The notes: a model not told the origin generated them from the sequence alone. Positions 1-8,520 are shown, counted from the first letter of the stretch. The stretch is DNA of 22,983 bases from UBA6624 sp964343345 [NCBI: uncultured bacterium] (GCA_964343345.1 CAYFJE010000006.1:1-22983); one strand, 5' to 3'. Numbers and translations: made by a program.

Positions 1-309
1 GAAATCAAATTCAAAAAAAAGGACAAGAAGGAACATCATAAATCTTCCCACTGGGTGCGTAAATACGGAGCAGACGATTTTGCAAAAAAAATTCCTCTGG
101 AGGGGTTTGAGAAAGGCTATAGGAAAAGTGTGAGATCCATCAAAAAAGATCTTCAAAAAATCTACAAGAAAGGTTTCATTAATATGAGCCATTCCGAGAG
201 GTTACAAATAAAAAGTTTCGAGGGAAAGTTTCGGAGAAAAACTGAACATTGGGAAAAAGTCAATGCTGAGAATTTAAGAAAAATAGGTTGGGGTGTTGTC
301 GGCAGTTAG
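1..309 (+). CDS. Lysine-rich protein of unknown function, 5'-truncated by the window edge
   Basis: The reading frame is open from base 1 to a TAG at 307-309, so at least 102 residues are present and the true start lies upstream. A GTG at 55 could start an 84-residue version, but no Shine-Dalgarno precedes it and the frame stays open and lysine-rich before it, so a partial gene is the better reading. The protein is very basic, with many Lys/Arg residues throughout and no membrane segment or recognisable catalytic motif. It ends with the hydrophobic tail IGWGVVGS. Its stop overlaps the stop region of the gene on the other strand by four bases. I do not recognise the family. A nucleic-acid-binding or structural role would be only a guess from charge. 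Confidence 0.55.
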   Translation, partial: EIKFKKKDKKEHHKSSHWVRKYGADDFAKKIPLEGFEKGYRKSVRSIKKDLQKIYKKGFINMSHSERLQIKSFEGKFRRKTEHWEKVNAENLRKIGWGVVGS

Positions 310-989
310 TCCCTTTTTGCCCACTTGTCTATCTTTGCACCTTCAGGATCATCCTCAATACCATAAACTTTTCTTCCTTTGTAGCTTTTCATAACAGCCC
401 TGTCGAATCTCGCAAGTTCTGTTGCATATTGGCTGAATGCGGTATAGATTCCAGAAGACCTGTCAACACCCTCTATTCCCATTTCGTTTAACCTTCTCCT
501 GCATCTTTCAAGCTCTCCCATTGCATATAGCTTTTCAAATTCATGGTCACGATCATCTTTATTTAGGTCAAAAGGGTTTTGTTTGCTTCTCACCCAAATC
601 TTGAATTGATTGTTTATGTAGAGATTTTTTCGGTATGTTTCCTCAACATTCTTGCTTCTCCTTAAACGACCCAATTGCCCAAAGCCGAATTCCTTGCTTT
701 CGGCGTTTTTCACGAGCATCATGAGAAAAAATGTTCCAATCGCTACAGCTGAAATGATGATGATGAATGCAAGGATTGGGTTGTTTGCCGATTCTCCAGA
801 GCCAAAACCAAACAGCATAATCGTTATCGAAATTATGACAACGGCTATTAGGTACTCTTTCACCTTGAGGCCCAATCGGTATGCTTGAAAGAGTAGGTAT
901 ATCATCGAAAGGTTCCAAATGGCATTTGGAATCGGGTCTAACGGTACCACAATGCTTATTGTTCCTATTGCTGTCAGGTATTCCCACAT
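306..989 (-). CDS. Membrane protein of unknown function with cytoplasmic C-terminal half
   Basis: A 227-residue protein read from an ATG at 989 down to a TAA at 306-308. The N-terminal half is hydrophobic, with likely membrane segments at about residues 5-20, 23-36, 45-63 and 71-92, the last two being the clearest. The C-terminal half (about 95-227) is hydrophilic and charged, with a run of Arg/Glu residues near 155-172 that could form helices. No enzymatic motif is visible. It is the only convincing gene on the minus strand, transcribed away from the metalloprotease operon and sharing a 110-base divergent control region with it. I do not recognise the family. An integral inner-membrane location is inferred from hydrophobicity. 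Confidence 0.75.
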   Translation of the reverse strand: MWEYLTAIGTISIVVPLDPIPNAIWNLSMIYLLFQAYRLGLKVKEYLIAVVIISITIMLFGFGSGESANNPILAFIIIISAVAIGTFFLMMLVKNAESKEFGFGQLGRLRRSKNVEETYRKNLYINNQFKIWVRSKQNPFDLNKDDRDHEFEKLYAMGELERCRRRLNEMGIEGVDRSSGIYTAFSQYATELARFDRAVMKSYKGRKVYGIEDDPEGAKIDKWAKRD

Positions 990-999
990 AATTGTTTTG

Positions 1000-1025
1000 T
1001 GATTACTAAAGTAATCATACTTTAG
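1000..1025. promoter_or_regulatory. Overlapping inverted repeats in a divergent intergenic region (possible operator)
   Basis: Two inverted repeats share bases. The first has 8-bp arms, TGATTACT at 1000-1007 and AGTAATCA at 1010-1017, with two bases between them. The second has 7-bp arms, CTAAAGT at 1006-1012 and ACTTTAG at 1019-1025, with six bases between. They lie between the start of the minus-strand membrane gene and the promoter-like -10 box of the metalloprotease operon. That is where a dimeric repressor or activator would bind to control both directions. A regulator is not identified. Confidence 0.4.
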
Positions 1026-1059
1026 AGCGTAGTTGCTGCAAATATCTCAATTTTGTGTT

Positions 1060-1065
1060 TATAAT
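1060..1065 (+). promoter_or_regulatory. Candidate -10 box for the metalloprotease operon
   Basis: A perfect TATAAT hexamer sits 35 bases before the chosen start of the first operon gene (1100). No good -35 box lies at 16-18 bases; the nearest candidate, TTGCTG at 1033-1038, is 21 bases away, so the promoter is only moderately supported. Confidence 0.4.
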
Positions 1066-1099
1066 TTCTAGGTTTAAGCAACAACAGGAGTTATTGATT

Positions 1100-1777
1100 A
1101 TGAAAAAATATTTTATCTTTTGCATACTTTTTATCATGAGCGTTCTTCGATTGGACTCTCATACTTTCAGCAACCTCTCCTTAGAAGAGTCTGTCAGGGC
1201 GACTGATTTTACAGTTCTTGGAGAGGTTGTTTCTTACGAATATCGAATAGATCATTCTGAAAGGTTTTGGAAAAGGACATATGTAACAATCAAGGTTCAA
1301 GAAGATTTGATGAACAATATCGAAGATTTTCCAAGCTATCAGAAGGTTGGCGACAATGTTTATATAGAAATTGATCACCCAGGCGGTGTTTTTGACGGTT
1401 TGACTACAAGAATTTCAGGTCATCCTCAATTTTTCCCAGGAGAAGTTTATGTTCTTCATCTTTGGAATAGAGATGTTAGAAACATTGCTGTTCCTGTTGT
1501 TGGCTTTAGTAGGGGGGCTTACAGAGTTATTCCCGACAACAATGGTGTTGCAAGAATGTACGACTTTGAAGGTATATACCCAATAAAAGGTTTTATTTCA
1601 AGAGAGGTTACAGAAAGTCCTCTAGAGATTATGGAGATTGGTGCTATTGCCACTGATGCTAATTTTGGTGAAACGGCTCAAGACGGTGTTCCTATAACTC
1701 TAGATGCATTTCTTATCCAGGAGAAAAACATGTTGACTGTATTGCGGGGAATCGAGTTTGAGGAGGTGGAAGAGTAA
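1100..1777 (+). CDS. Secreted protein paired with a matrixin metalloprotease, function unknown
   Basis: 225 residues from the ATG at 1100, chosen over an in-frame ATG at 1055 because AGGAG lies nine bases upstream (near 1086-1090) and the protein then begins with a clean signal peptide (Met-Lys-Lys, hydrophobic to about residue 17). The mature part has a small beta-rich pattern: a short hydrophobic strand with Gly-Glu-Val-Val at 41-44, a His-Pro-Gly-Gly turn at 93-96, and a Gly-His-Pro-x-Phe-x-x-Gly-Glu stretch at 107-115 leading into a hydrophobic strand. From memory this pattern resembles secreted bacterial proteins encoded beside matrixin-type proteases. The stop overlaps the protease start by one base (TAATG), so translation is coupled. 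It could be a chaperone, inhibitor or partner of the protease; which one cannot be told from sequence. Confidence 0.8.
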   Translation: MKKYFIFCILFIMSVLRLDSHTFSNLSLEESVRATDFTVLGEVVSYEYRIDHSERFWKRTYVTIKVQEDLMNNIEDFPSYQKVGDNVYIEIDHPGGVFDGLTTRISGHPQFFPGEVYVLHLWNRDVRNIAVPVVGFSRGAYRVIPDNNGVARMYDFEGIYPIKGFISREVTESPLEIMEIGAIATDANFGETAQDGVPITLDAFLIQEKNMLTVLRGIEFEEVEE

Positions 1778-4680
1778 TGAATAAAAAGAATTTCAATTCC
1801 AATTATTTTTTATGGCTTTGTGTTTTTCCAATCATTGTTGCTCTAGCAATTGCATTTCCAAAAAGCATAACAACTCATGAATACAACAGTGGTGGTGGTG
1901 TAAAAGCAACAAGCCCTCTTGAATTTCATTTCAATCCTAATTTTTCCGGAAACAATTACACACAGGAAGAATGGAAAATTCTTTCTCAGGAAGGAATGAC
2001 ATGGTGGCAGTGGATTCAAACAGCTGACCTTGACGGTGTCCATATTGCCGACGATGCTCCGAGATGTCCAGATTTTGGAAACAACCAGTGGGATTGGTCT
2101 GTTTGTGATGATTTGGGTGGTGCGGCTGGTTGGGCGGTTTTCACATGGAATGGTCAAGGACAGATGGTTGAATGTGATGTTGAGATGCATGAGAATAAAG
2201 CTCCAAACTGGAGCCAAGCTACCGTAAGGTCTATTTCAGCTCATGAATTTGGACATTGTGCAGGTTTCGCTCACCCTTTCGATGGTGTTGGTCCACCAGA
2301 AGGTTTGGGTGATTTTGAATCTGTGATGAACTACAGTACTCCACCTGACCCTCCTGGATTCAATAATTTTGGTCCGGATGTTCATTACGACCCAAGAGGA
2401 CATCATGATGCAACTGATGCTTCTGGAAAATACCCATGTGGCAAACCTGAAGGTTGTTTGCCTGTTGACGATCCAGACGATCCAGACGGTCCAGACGATC
2501 CAGATGATAATACTGGAGCAGAGGCAATTATTGTTGCTGACAAAATGGTTGGTGAAGGGCCAGAGTCAACTTTTAATTTCGATGGAGGAAACTCTAACCC
2601 TAGTGAATTGGGAAGTTATATAGCTGTTTACGAATGGAATTGGGGAGATGGAACAAACGACTTGATTCCTTGTCTTGACGGTTTATGTACGACAGCTATA
2701 GCTCATACTTTTTCTTTAAACTGTACTGAATTACAAAAAGATGAAAAAGGAAACTGTTATTATGATGTTACTTTGACTGTTGGAGATGACTTGGTTCCTC
2801 CGAGCATTGATACAACTTCAGTGAATGTAAAAGTAAAAAATCCTTTTGCAAATGAAGATCCTGTCCCTCTTATAAACATAACATGTATTGAAAACTGCAA
2901 AACTGACAATAATGGAAATATTCTTAATGAACCAAACCCACTGAACTTCTTTAAAGAGGCTGAAGATGGTGTGACTTTTAATTTTGATGGTTCTGGTTCT
3001 TTGGATCCAGATGGAATCGTTGTTGGATGGACCTGGAACTTTAGTGACGGCAGCCCTTTGGTGAATGATAGTGTTGTTGATCATGAATATACTGAAGGTG
3101 GATCTTTCCCAATACTCTTAACCGTTTATGACAATGACAATGATGATGGCTCAATGCCAACCCCTCCGTTTGTTTATGTTCCTTCACATCCTTTGCCTGT
3201 TCTTTTGGAGTTCCCAGCTGATCAGTCAGCTTGTGGAAACTGGAAGACTAGGTTTATTTCAATTGATGATGATTGGGAGATTGAAGACAATGATGAAGAG
3301 TGCCAGATTTCAACTTCAGATGATTCAACAAGATGGGTTCGGTTTGATGGATCTGAATCAGTTGATTCAGATGGTCAGATTAGAAGTTTCATTTGGAATT
3401 TTTCAGACCCAGACGATTCTGAAGGCTTCCTTTCTGTTTGGACCAAGCAGTTTAATTACACAAGACCATGTTCAGTTCTTGGGAATTGTGAAGTTGACCC
3501 TCTCTTAACAACATGGGATGGTAATTTTGGACCTGGCGGTTTGAATGGTGATGGAACAATATCTGAACCTCCATGTAAGGAAGAAAGTTCAGACGATGAT
3601 CCAGAAAATTTCCAGGATTCAAACGGTGACCTTTGCGATGACGACTGGACGATGCGTGATTATGACATTTGGTTCAATGGTGCTGATATCCCTGGTCAAA
3701 TCACTTTCAGATCTTCTTTGAATGTAACGGACAACAATGCAGCGAAAGATGATGTTAACCTTGAAAATACTCTTCATACTTTTATCGTTGTGAAGGAGGA
3801 AACAGATTCATCCTCTTCTTTCGTTAATGGAATCAGTGCGGCAGATGGTCTTGCTTGTGCTGGAACCAAGAAGTTGTTCAGTATCAGTTCAGACAAGAAA
3901 GGTTCTGAGATGGATGGATTCAATTATGAATGGGATTTTGGTGATGGAAACAGTATCGTTGGTTTCACTAATGTGACTTTAGAACAAGAAGTTTTGATTC
4001 TTGCTGGAGATCTTTTTTGGAGAAACTCCATAGGACAAGAGGGTGTCGTTGACAGTAATCCTTCAAATAATACGATAATTGATGTTAATCATGGCAATTT
4101 CCACAATAGTCTTGTTGGCAAAGATGTTACTTTCTTTACTGACAATGGAATCGAAACATGCAATGTTATTTCTGTAGCAGGGCATTCTTTTGATTGTGAC
4201 AATGTTTCAAATGTCTTAGAGGGAACAGTTTATAGGCTTCCTGCAGAAGGGGTTTCGCACTGTTATACAGAACCAGCAGTTTATTCTGTAGCTTTTGATT
4301 TTATTGAAGAGGGTTCTGTTGTTGAATCAAAGGGTTTGGAAGTGTCTATAGACCCTTTCATTATTAAAGTAAATGAACTTGAAACTATTCAGGCTGTTCC
4401 AGGAACGAGCAATTACAAAGTTGTTCATTTCCAAATAAAGGAATCTGTTTCAAGCAACGATGCTTTGTCTTTTGAAATCAGGGATCTTTGGGCAGGTTTA
4501 AACGATCTGCAAAAGGTTGAAGCTGTAAGGGTTTATGAATCAAACAGTGCTGGAGACTTGATAAATATGATTGCTGAAGAGTTGGATCCGTTTGCTGCTT
4601 CAACTTCATTCACTATTGGTTTGAATGGTCCTATTTCGGCTGATACATACTATGTAGTAACTTATGTTTTTGGGAGTTAA
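1777..4680 (+). CDS. Secreted matrixin-family zinc metalloprotease with PKD-like repeats
   Basis: 967 residues. A signal peptide or anchor spans about 11-28. The catalytic domain covers about 40-222 and has the metzincin zinc motif HEFGHCAGFAH at 156-166 (three His ligands and the catalytic Glu157) followed by a Met-turn, SVMNYS, at 182-187, so the active site looks complete. An acidic linker of four Asp-Asp-Pro units (231-242) leads to PKD-like beta-sandwich units at about 250-355, 395-470, 510-672 and 695-865, recognised by DGSGSLDPDG/DGSESVDSDG and WNWGDG/WNFSDG/WDFGDG motifs. The third and fourth units carry long insertions. The last 100 residues form another beta-rich region with no clear sorting signal. 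It probably degrades an extracellular or surface protein substrate, with the PKD units as spacers or adhesion modules. Many cysteines in the extracytoplasmic part suggest disulfides. Confidence 0.92.
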   Translation: MNKKNFNSNYFLWLCVFPIIVALAIAFPKSITTHEYNSGGGVKATSPLEFHFNPNFSGNNYTQEEWKILSQEGMTWWQWIQTADLDGVHIADDAPRCPDFGNNQWDWSVCDDLGGAAGWAVFTWNGQGQMVECDVEMHENKAPNWSQATVRSISAHEFGHCAGFAHPFDGVGPPEGLGDFESVMNYSTPPDPPGFNNFGPDVHYDPRGHHDATDASGKYPCGKPEGCLPVDDPDDPDGPDDPDDNTGAEAIIVADKMVGEGPESTFNFDGGNSNPSELGSYIAVYEWNWGDGTNDLIPCLDGLCTTAIAHTFSLNCTELQKDEKGNCYYDVTLTVGDDLVPPSIDTTSVNVKVKNPFANEDPVPLINITCIENCKTDNNGNILNEPNPLNFFKEAEDGVTFNFDGSGSLDPDGIVVGWTWNFSDGSPLVNDSVVDHEYTEGGSFPILLTVYDNDNDDGSMPTPPFVYVPSHPLPVLLEFPADQSACGNWKTRFISIDDDWEIEDNDEECQISTSDDSTRWVRFDGSESVDSDGQIRSFIWNFSDPDDSEGFLSVWTKQFNYTRPCSVLGNCEVDPLLTTWDGNFGPGGLNGDGTISEPPCKEESSDDDPENFQDSNGDLCDDDWTMRDYDIWFNGADIPGQITFRSSLNVTDNNAAKDDVNLENTLHTFIVVKEETDSSSSFVNGISAADGLACAGTKKLFSISSDKKGSEMDGFNYEWDFGDGNSIVGFTNVTLEQEVLILAGDLFWRNSIGQEGVVDSNPSNNTIIDVNHGNFHNSLVGKDVTFFTDNGIETCNVISVAGHSFDCDNVSNVLEGTVYRLPAEGVSHCYTEPAVYSVAFDFIEEGSVVESKGLEVSIDPFIIKVNELETIQAVPGTSNYKVVHFQIKESVSSNDALSFEIRDLWAGLNDLQKVEAVRVYESNSAGDLINMIAEELDPFAASTSFTIGLNGPISADTYYVVTYVFGS
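2467..2508 (+). repeat. 9-bp tandem repeat encoding an Asp-Asp-Pro linker
   Basis: Four copies of a GACGATCCA unit (the third with one change, GACGGTCCA) followed by GATGAT. The repeat encodes the acidic linker between the protease domain and the first PKD-like domain. Length variation by slippage is likely at such a site. Confidence 0.75.
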
Positions 4681-4683
4681 ATT

Positions 4684-4902
4684 ATGAGAAAATTTTTTAA
4701 ATTATTTATTTTTATTTTGCCTTTGTTTCTTGTTTCTTGTGGCGGTGGGGACTCTGATTCTTCATCAGGAGGAAATGCTGGCGGAGGCGGTGGAGGAACA
4801 ATTTCTTCTACTTATGATTTTCAACCTTTGATAATTCCTACAAAAAATGGCATTGAACAATTAAGAATGACAGGTAATCACATTACCTTGACAGTGGAGT
4901 AA
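4684..4902 (+). CDS. Small glycine-rich lipoprotein
   Basis: 72 residues with a classic lipoprotein signal: a basic start, a hydrophobic core, and a Leu-Val-Ser-Cys lipobox with the lipidated Cys at 19. The mature chain is only 54 residues. It begins with Gly-Gly-Gly-Asp and a Ser/Gly-rich flexible stretch with a run of six glycines (residues 33-38), then a short segment ending in the beta-like sequence HITLTVE. A GGGAG ribosome site at 4672-4676 lies inside the end of the protease gene, and the start is only three bases after the protease stop, so it belongs to the same operon. The role is unknown; a surface tether or a small partner of the protease or propeller is possible. The real gene status is supported by lipobox, RBS and spacing. 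Confidence 0.75.
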   Translation: MRKFFKLFIFILPLFLVSCGGGDSDSSSGGNAGGGGGGTISSTYDFQPLIIPTKNGIEQLRMTGNHITLTVE

Positions 4903-4904
4903 AG

Positions 4905-6452
4905 ATGATGATTAATGTATTGATTTTCTTTTATTTTCTTTTAACCCCTTATACTGTTTTTGAATCCTCTCAATCTGAGAGCATGGATATCCCTGAAGGC
5001 TCTATAATTTTTAGAACAAACAGAGATGGAGGCGATGAACTTTACATCATGGATACTGATGGGTCTATGCCCCATCGTTTAACTTTTAACGGAATTAGAG
5101 ATGCTTCTCCACAAATTTCTCCAGACGGAAGATACCTTATGTATTATGCTTGGGGAGCTTCAACTGATGAAACTTGTGCTAACACTCTTAAAAATCCAAA
5201 ACACAAAGGCATTTTTGCTCCTGGGATTTGTGATGCAACTTCTGAAGATATTCTTGTAATTGATTTGGTTACCGGTGAAACAGAGACTTTAACAAAGGAT
5301 TCAAGCATTAACGGCCAGGCACTTTGGAGCCCTGATGGAGAATGGATTACTTTCGTTACTGACATGGGACAAGAATCAGAGATTGTTTTGATTAACAGGG
5401 ATGCTTCTAGGAAAGTTTTTGTAACAAGGAATTATTGGGGAGACTATTCTCCCTCTTTTACACCTGATGGAAAATATATGATTTATGAGTCTTATAGACT
5501 TGAACAAGATGTTTATCCGCCAATTGGACATTATTTTCCTAAACACAATCTTTATGAAGAAAATACAGTTTTAGAGACATGGTCACAAGAGGCTTACAGG
5601 GATTTGTTTATAGTTGATTTAGATTGTATTCTTGCAATCGATTCTTCTGACATTAAAGAATGGGAGAATTTGGAGCCATATGATCAAAAAAACACATTAA
5701 GCCCCGAAGCACTTTGTGAAGAAAGGGTGACTGACGAGGTTGACAGTAACATCAAACCAGCTATTTCTCCAGACGGAAAATGGATTGCATATATGGCAAA
5801 CAGACCTGGAGTAAGAAACTATCTTTACTTGATGAGTGTTGCTCTAAACGATCAAGGAGAGAGAGATTTAGTAACTATTATGCTTGATGTTGAAAGGGAT
5901 TTTTGGGAAGATATGACTGATAAGCAGGTTTTCAATTCTGAAGAACCTTACATGTGGCTTGGTGCAAATAGATACATTTGGTCTCCAGACTCTTCTCAAA
6001 TTTTGATTGAAGCAAATCTCTATACTATGCCAAGTATCTTTTTAGAGTCTTCAAAAGGAAAAAGTAGATTGGCAGGAAAAATGGATGGAGGTCTTACTGT
6101 ATCAATCTTGGCAGAAGCTTTGGTTGTTTATGATCTTAAAACAGATTCAACAGCTCCGATAAGGGTTTCCAATTCTGTTGGTGTAGATCATAGTGGAGAC
6201 TGGTCGCCAGATGGGAAATGGGTTGTTTATTCTGCTCAGGATAGATATCTGAGACATGAAATATATTTAACTCATTTAAAAACTGGTTATACTAAAAAGT
6301 TGACAACAAACAGGGTTGGAGATTTTGATCCAATTTGGGTTACTGGGACTTTAACGAAATGTGGTTTTGAAACAGCAGGAATGCCAAAAGCCGAAATTTC
6401 ATCTGACGTTTTTGAATCTATCGAAACCATCAGGCCGTGCCCATTGAATTAA
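4905..6452 (+). CDS. Secreted TolB-like (PD40) beta-propeller protein
   Basis: 515 residues with a signal peptide over about residues 3-20. Six WD40-like/PD40 blades are marked by SPDG-type motifs at about 72, 142, 186 (TPDG), 288, 360 (SPDS) and 434, each followed by a hydrophobic strand such as KWIAYMA or KWVVYSA. Blade strands such as ELYIMDTDG are typical of TolB and of periplasmic propellers. No peptidase domain follows, so it is a stand-alone propeller and probably a protein-binding scaffold in the periplasm or outside. Start choice: GTGGAG at 4894-4899 is 5 bases before the ATG at 4905 and 8 before an adjacent in-frame ATG at 4908, so either may be used. It follows the lipoprotein by two bases and is the last gene of the protease operon. 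It is unlikely to be the true Tol-Pal TolB, since no tol genes are nearby. Confidence 0.85.
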   Translation: MMINVLIFFYFLLTPYTVFESSQSESMDIPEGSIIFRTNRDGGDELYIMDTDGSMPHRLTFNGIRDASPQISPDGRYLMYYAWGASTDETCANTLKNPKHKGIFAPGICDATSEDILVIDLVTGETETLTKDSSINGQALWSPDGEWITFVTDMGQESEIVLINRDASRKVFVTRNYWGDYSPSFTPDGKYMIYESYRLEQDVYPPIGHYFPKHNLYEENTVLETWSQEAYRDLFIVDLDCILAIDSSDIKEWENLEPYDQKNTLSPEALCEERVTDEVDSNIKPAISPDGKWIAYMANRPGVRNYLYLMSVALNDQGERDLVTIMLDVERDFWEDMTDKQVFNSEEPYMWLGANRYIWSPDSSQILIEANLYTMPSIFLESSKGKSRLAGKMDGGLTVSILAEALVVYDLKTDSTAPIRVSNSVGVDHSGDWSPDGKWVVYSAQDRYLRHEIYLTHLKTGYTKKLTTNRVGDFDPIWVTGTLTKCGFETAGMPKAEISSDVFESIETIRPCPLN

Positions 6453-6461
6453 TTTTTATTT

Positions 6462-6494
6462 TATAATAGCAGTTTGATTTTATTGATTAGGAGG
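6462..6494 (+). promoter_or_regulatory. groESL upstream region: -10 box and strong ribosome site
   Basis: TATAAT at 6462-6467 and AGGAGG at 6489-6494 (seven bases before the groES ATG) lie in the 49-base gap after the propeller gene. No convincing -35 box and no CIRCE inverted repeat (TTAGCACTC-type) were seen. A weak heat-shock-sigma-like pair, CTATCGAA at 6418-6425 and CCCATT at 6440-6445, lies inside the end of the preceding gene; this is speculative. Confidence 0.4.
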
Positions 6495-6501
6495 TTGAAC
6501 G

Positions 6502-6801
6502 ATGAATTTGATGCCGTTAGGCGATCGTGTAATAGTTAAGAGGCTAGATGCTGAGGCTGCTAGTCCAAGCGGTATAGTTATTGCTGATTCAGCAAAAGAA
6601 AGACCACAGAAGGGTACAGTTGTAGCTGTTGGCCCTGGGAAAAAAGAAGCAAACCTTAATGGGCAAATGGTTGTCACTCCAATGAATTTAAAGGTTGGTG
6701 ATACTGTTGTTTTTTCAAAATATGGAGGAAACGAGTTGTCGCATGAAGGAGAAGAGTATTTAATTCTTAGAGAAGATGATATTCTTGCACAAATTAAATA
6801 A
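6502..6801 (+). CDS. groES: Co-chaperonin GroES (Hsp10)
   Basis: 99 residues, matching the family length. It caps the GroEL cylinder and controls ATP-driven folding of substrate proteins in the cytoplasm. Typical features are the N-terminal PLGDRVIVK strand (residues 5-13), the mobile-loop region SPSGIVIADSAKERPQKG (about 21-38) with the Ile-Val-Ile GroEL-contact residues, a VGPG strand, and the closing KYGGNEL...YLILREDDILA segment. The start at 6502 is fixed by a perfect AGGAGG seven bases upstream; an in-frame ATG at 6511 would remove the ribosome site spacing. It lies 26 bases ahead of groEL, the standard order. Confidence 0.97.
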   Translation: MNLMPLGDRVIVKRLDAEAASPSGIVIADSAKERPQKGTVVAVGPGKKEANLNGQMVVTPMNLKVGDTVVFSKYGGNELSHEGEEYLILREDDILAQIK

Positions 6802-6827
6802 ATATAAATAAAGAGGTTTAAATTATT

Positions 6828-8483
6828 ATGGCAAAACAATTGATTTTTAATACTGAAGCGAGAGAAAAATTTTTGGGAGGAGTTCAGCAAGTTGCTAAAG
6901 CGGTTGGACAAACACTTGGCCCAAGAGGAAGAAATGTAATTTTAGATAAAAAGTTTGGTTCTCCTGTCGTCACAAACGATGGAATTACTATTGCTAAAGA
7001 AATAGAACTTCCTGACCCTTTTGAAAATATGGGTGCACAGGTTGCAAAAGAGGCTGCAAGCAAAACTAATGATGCTGCTGGAGATGGAACAACCACTGCT
7101 ATCATTTTGACTGAAAAAATGGTTCAGGAAGGTTTGAAGGCCGTTTCTGCTGGAGCTAATCCAATGCTTTTAAAGAGGGGCATACAGGCAGCAGTTGATG
7201 CTGTTGTTGAAAACCTTCAGAAAACAGCTAAACCAATTAAGGGAAGAGAAGATATAGAGCGTGTTGCAACTATATCTGGAAATAATGATCCTGAAATTGG
7301 AAAATTGATTGCAGAAGCAATTGAAAAGGTTGGAAATGATGGAGTCATAACGATAGAAGAATCAAAAACAGGTTTAACTACTGGACCTGGTTTTGTTGAA
7401 GGTATGCAGTTTGACAGAGGTTTTCAAAGTCCATATTTTGCAAACGATAAAGAAATGCAGAAATGTGAAATAGGTGGGGATGAAAGGGGCGCTTTGATTC
7501 TTATATATGAATCAAAAATTAGTAATGCTCAAGAATTTTTACCAATTTTAGAAAAGGTTGCACAAGATGGAAGGCCTTTTTTGATTATTTCTGAAGAGGT
7601 TGAAAACGATGTCTTGTCAACTTTGGTTTTGAACAAGTTGCGCGGAACATTGAATGTCTGTGCAGTCAAAGCTCCTGGATATGGAGACAGAAGAAAAGCC
7701 ATGATGCAGGATATAGCAATTTTGACTGGTGGAGAATTTATTAGCAAAGACTTGGGTATAAAACTAGAAAATGTTGAGGTAGCTCAGATGGGTGTTGCTC
7801 AAAAGATTATTATCGACAAAAACAATACAACTATTGTTAGTTCTAATTCAGGGTCTCCAGCAGTTCTTGGAAGGATTGATCAAATCAGGTCTGAGATAGA
7901 TGCTACAGATAGTGATTGGGAAAGAGAAAAACTACAAGAAAGACTTGCCAAGCTTGCTGGTGGTGTTGCTGAAATCCAGGTTGGTGCTCCAACTGAAGTT
8001 GAAATGAAAGAAAAGAAACACAGATTTGAAGATGCTTTGTCAGCTACCCGTGCTGCTGTAGAAGAGGGTGTTGTGCCTGGTGGTGGTGTTACACTCTTAA
8101 GGTGTATTGACAAAATTAAAAACCTAAATGACGATGATGTTTCTATTAATTGGGGAATAAATGTTGTAAGAAATGCTCTTACAGAACCATTAAAAAGAGT
8201 GGCTGAAAATGCTGGTTACGAAGGTTCTGTTGTTGTTGAGAAGGTTCAAGAGCAAAAAGGATCTAATGGTTTCAATGCATTAACAGGAAAATATTGTGAT
8301 TTGCTTAAGGTTGGTGTTATAGATCCTCTTGTTGTAACAAGAAGCGCTTTAAGGAATGCTGCTAGTATTGCTTCTATGGTTTTGACAACAGAAGTTATGG
8401 TCAGTGATCTTCCTGAAGAAAAAGAACAACCAATGGGAGGACCTCCTCCAGGAGGAGGAATGCCTGGAATGGGCGGATTTTAA
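6828..8483 (+). CDS. groEL: Chaperonin GroEL (Hsp60)
   Basis: 551 residues, close to the usual 540-550. It forms the double-ring folding chamber with GroES. The nucleotide-binding residues are present: LGPRGRNV (about 30-37), TNDG (49-52), AGDGTTT (84-90, including the Asp that coordinates the metal) and the [14 protein letters not shown] segment with the hydrolytic Asp, followed by VPGGG. The C-terminus ends in the flexible Gly/Met-rich tail [10 protein letters not shown] typical of bacterial GroEL. A GAGG site precedes the ATG by about nine bases. It is cotranscribed with groES and followed directly by a hairpin terminator. No missing key residues were noticed. Confidence 0.98.
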   Translation: MAKQLIFNTEAREKFLGGVQQVAKAVGQTLGPRGRNVILDKKFGSPVVTNDGITIAKEIELPDPFENMGAQVAKEAASKTNDAAGDGTTTAIILTEKMVQEGLKAVSAGANPMLLKRGIQAAVDAVVENLQKTAKPIKGREDIERVATISGNNDPEIGKLIAEAIEKVGNDGVITIEESKTGLTTGPGFVEGMQFDRGFQSPYFANDKEMQKCEIGGDERGALILIYESKISNAQEFLPILEKVAQDGRPFLIISEEVENDVLSTLVLNKLRGTLNVCAVKAPGYGDRRKAMMQDIAILTGGEFISKDLGIKLENVEVAQMGVAQKIIIDKNNTTIVSSNSGSPAVLGRIDQIRSEIDATDSDWEREKLQERLAKLAGGVAEIQVGAPTEVEMKEKKHRFEDALSATRAAVEEGVVPGGGVTLLRCIDKIKNLNDDDVSINWGINVVRNALTEPLKRVAENAGYEGSVVVEKVQEQKGSNGFNALTGKYCDLLKVGVIDPLVVTRSALRNAASIASMVLTTEVMVSDLPEEKEQPMGGPPPGGGMPGMGGF

Positions 8484-8488
8484 ATGAA

Positions 8489-8520
8489 TAGGGGTGAATT
8501 TTTTCATCCCTACTTTATTT
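8489..8520 (+). terminator. Rho-independent terminator after groEL
   Basis: Ten-base arms TAGGGGTGAA (8489-8498) and TTCATCCCTA (8503-8512) pair with one G-U wobble around a TTTT loop, followed by CTTTATTT. It begins six bases after the groEL stop and should end the groESL transcript. The T-tract is modest. Confidence 0.7.

Noticed and set aside
643-987. 114-residue minus-strand frame inside the membrane-protein gene
   Set aside because: It shares the same strand region as the 306-989 gene in another frame. The 306-989 product has clear hydrophobic segments, while this one is Cys/His/Pro-rich noise.
3128-3508. 126-residue + strand frame inside the metalloprotease gene
   Set aside because: Out-of-frame shadow of PKD-coding sequence, with no ribosome site and unnatural composition (a Met-rich start).
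4905-6452. True TolB of the Tol-Pal system, or a prolyl oligopeptidase
   Set aside because: No tol/pal genes are adjacent and no peptidase domain follows the propeller.
6453-6501. CIRCE element or other heat-shock operator before groES
   Set aside because: No TTAGCACTC/GAGTGCTAA inverted repeat is present, and the heat-shock-sigma-like match is too poor to list as a feature.
6480-6911. 143-residue minus-strand open frame over groES
   Set aside because: It lies antisense to groES and the start of groEL, both certain genes, has no family features, and is explained by their codon use.
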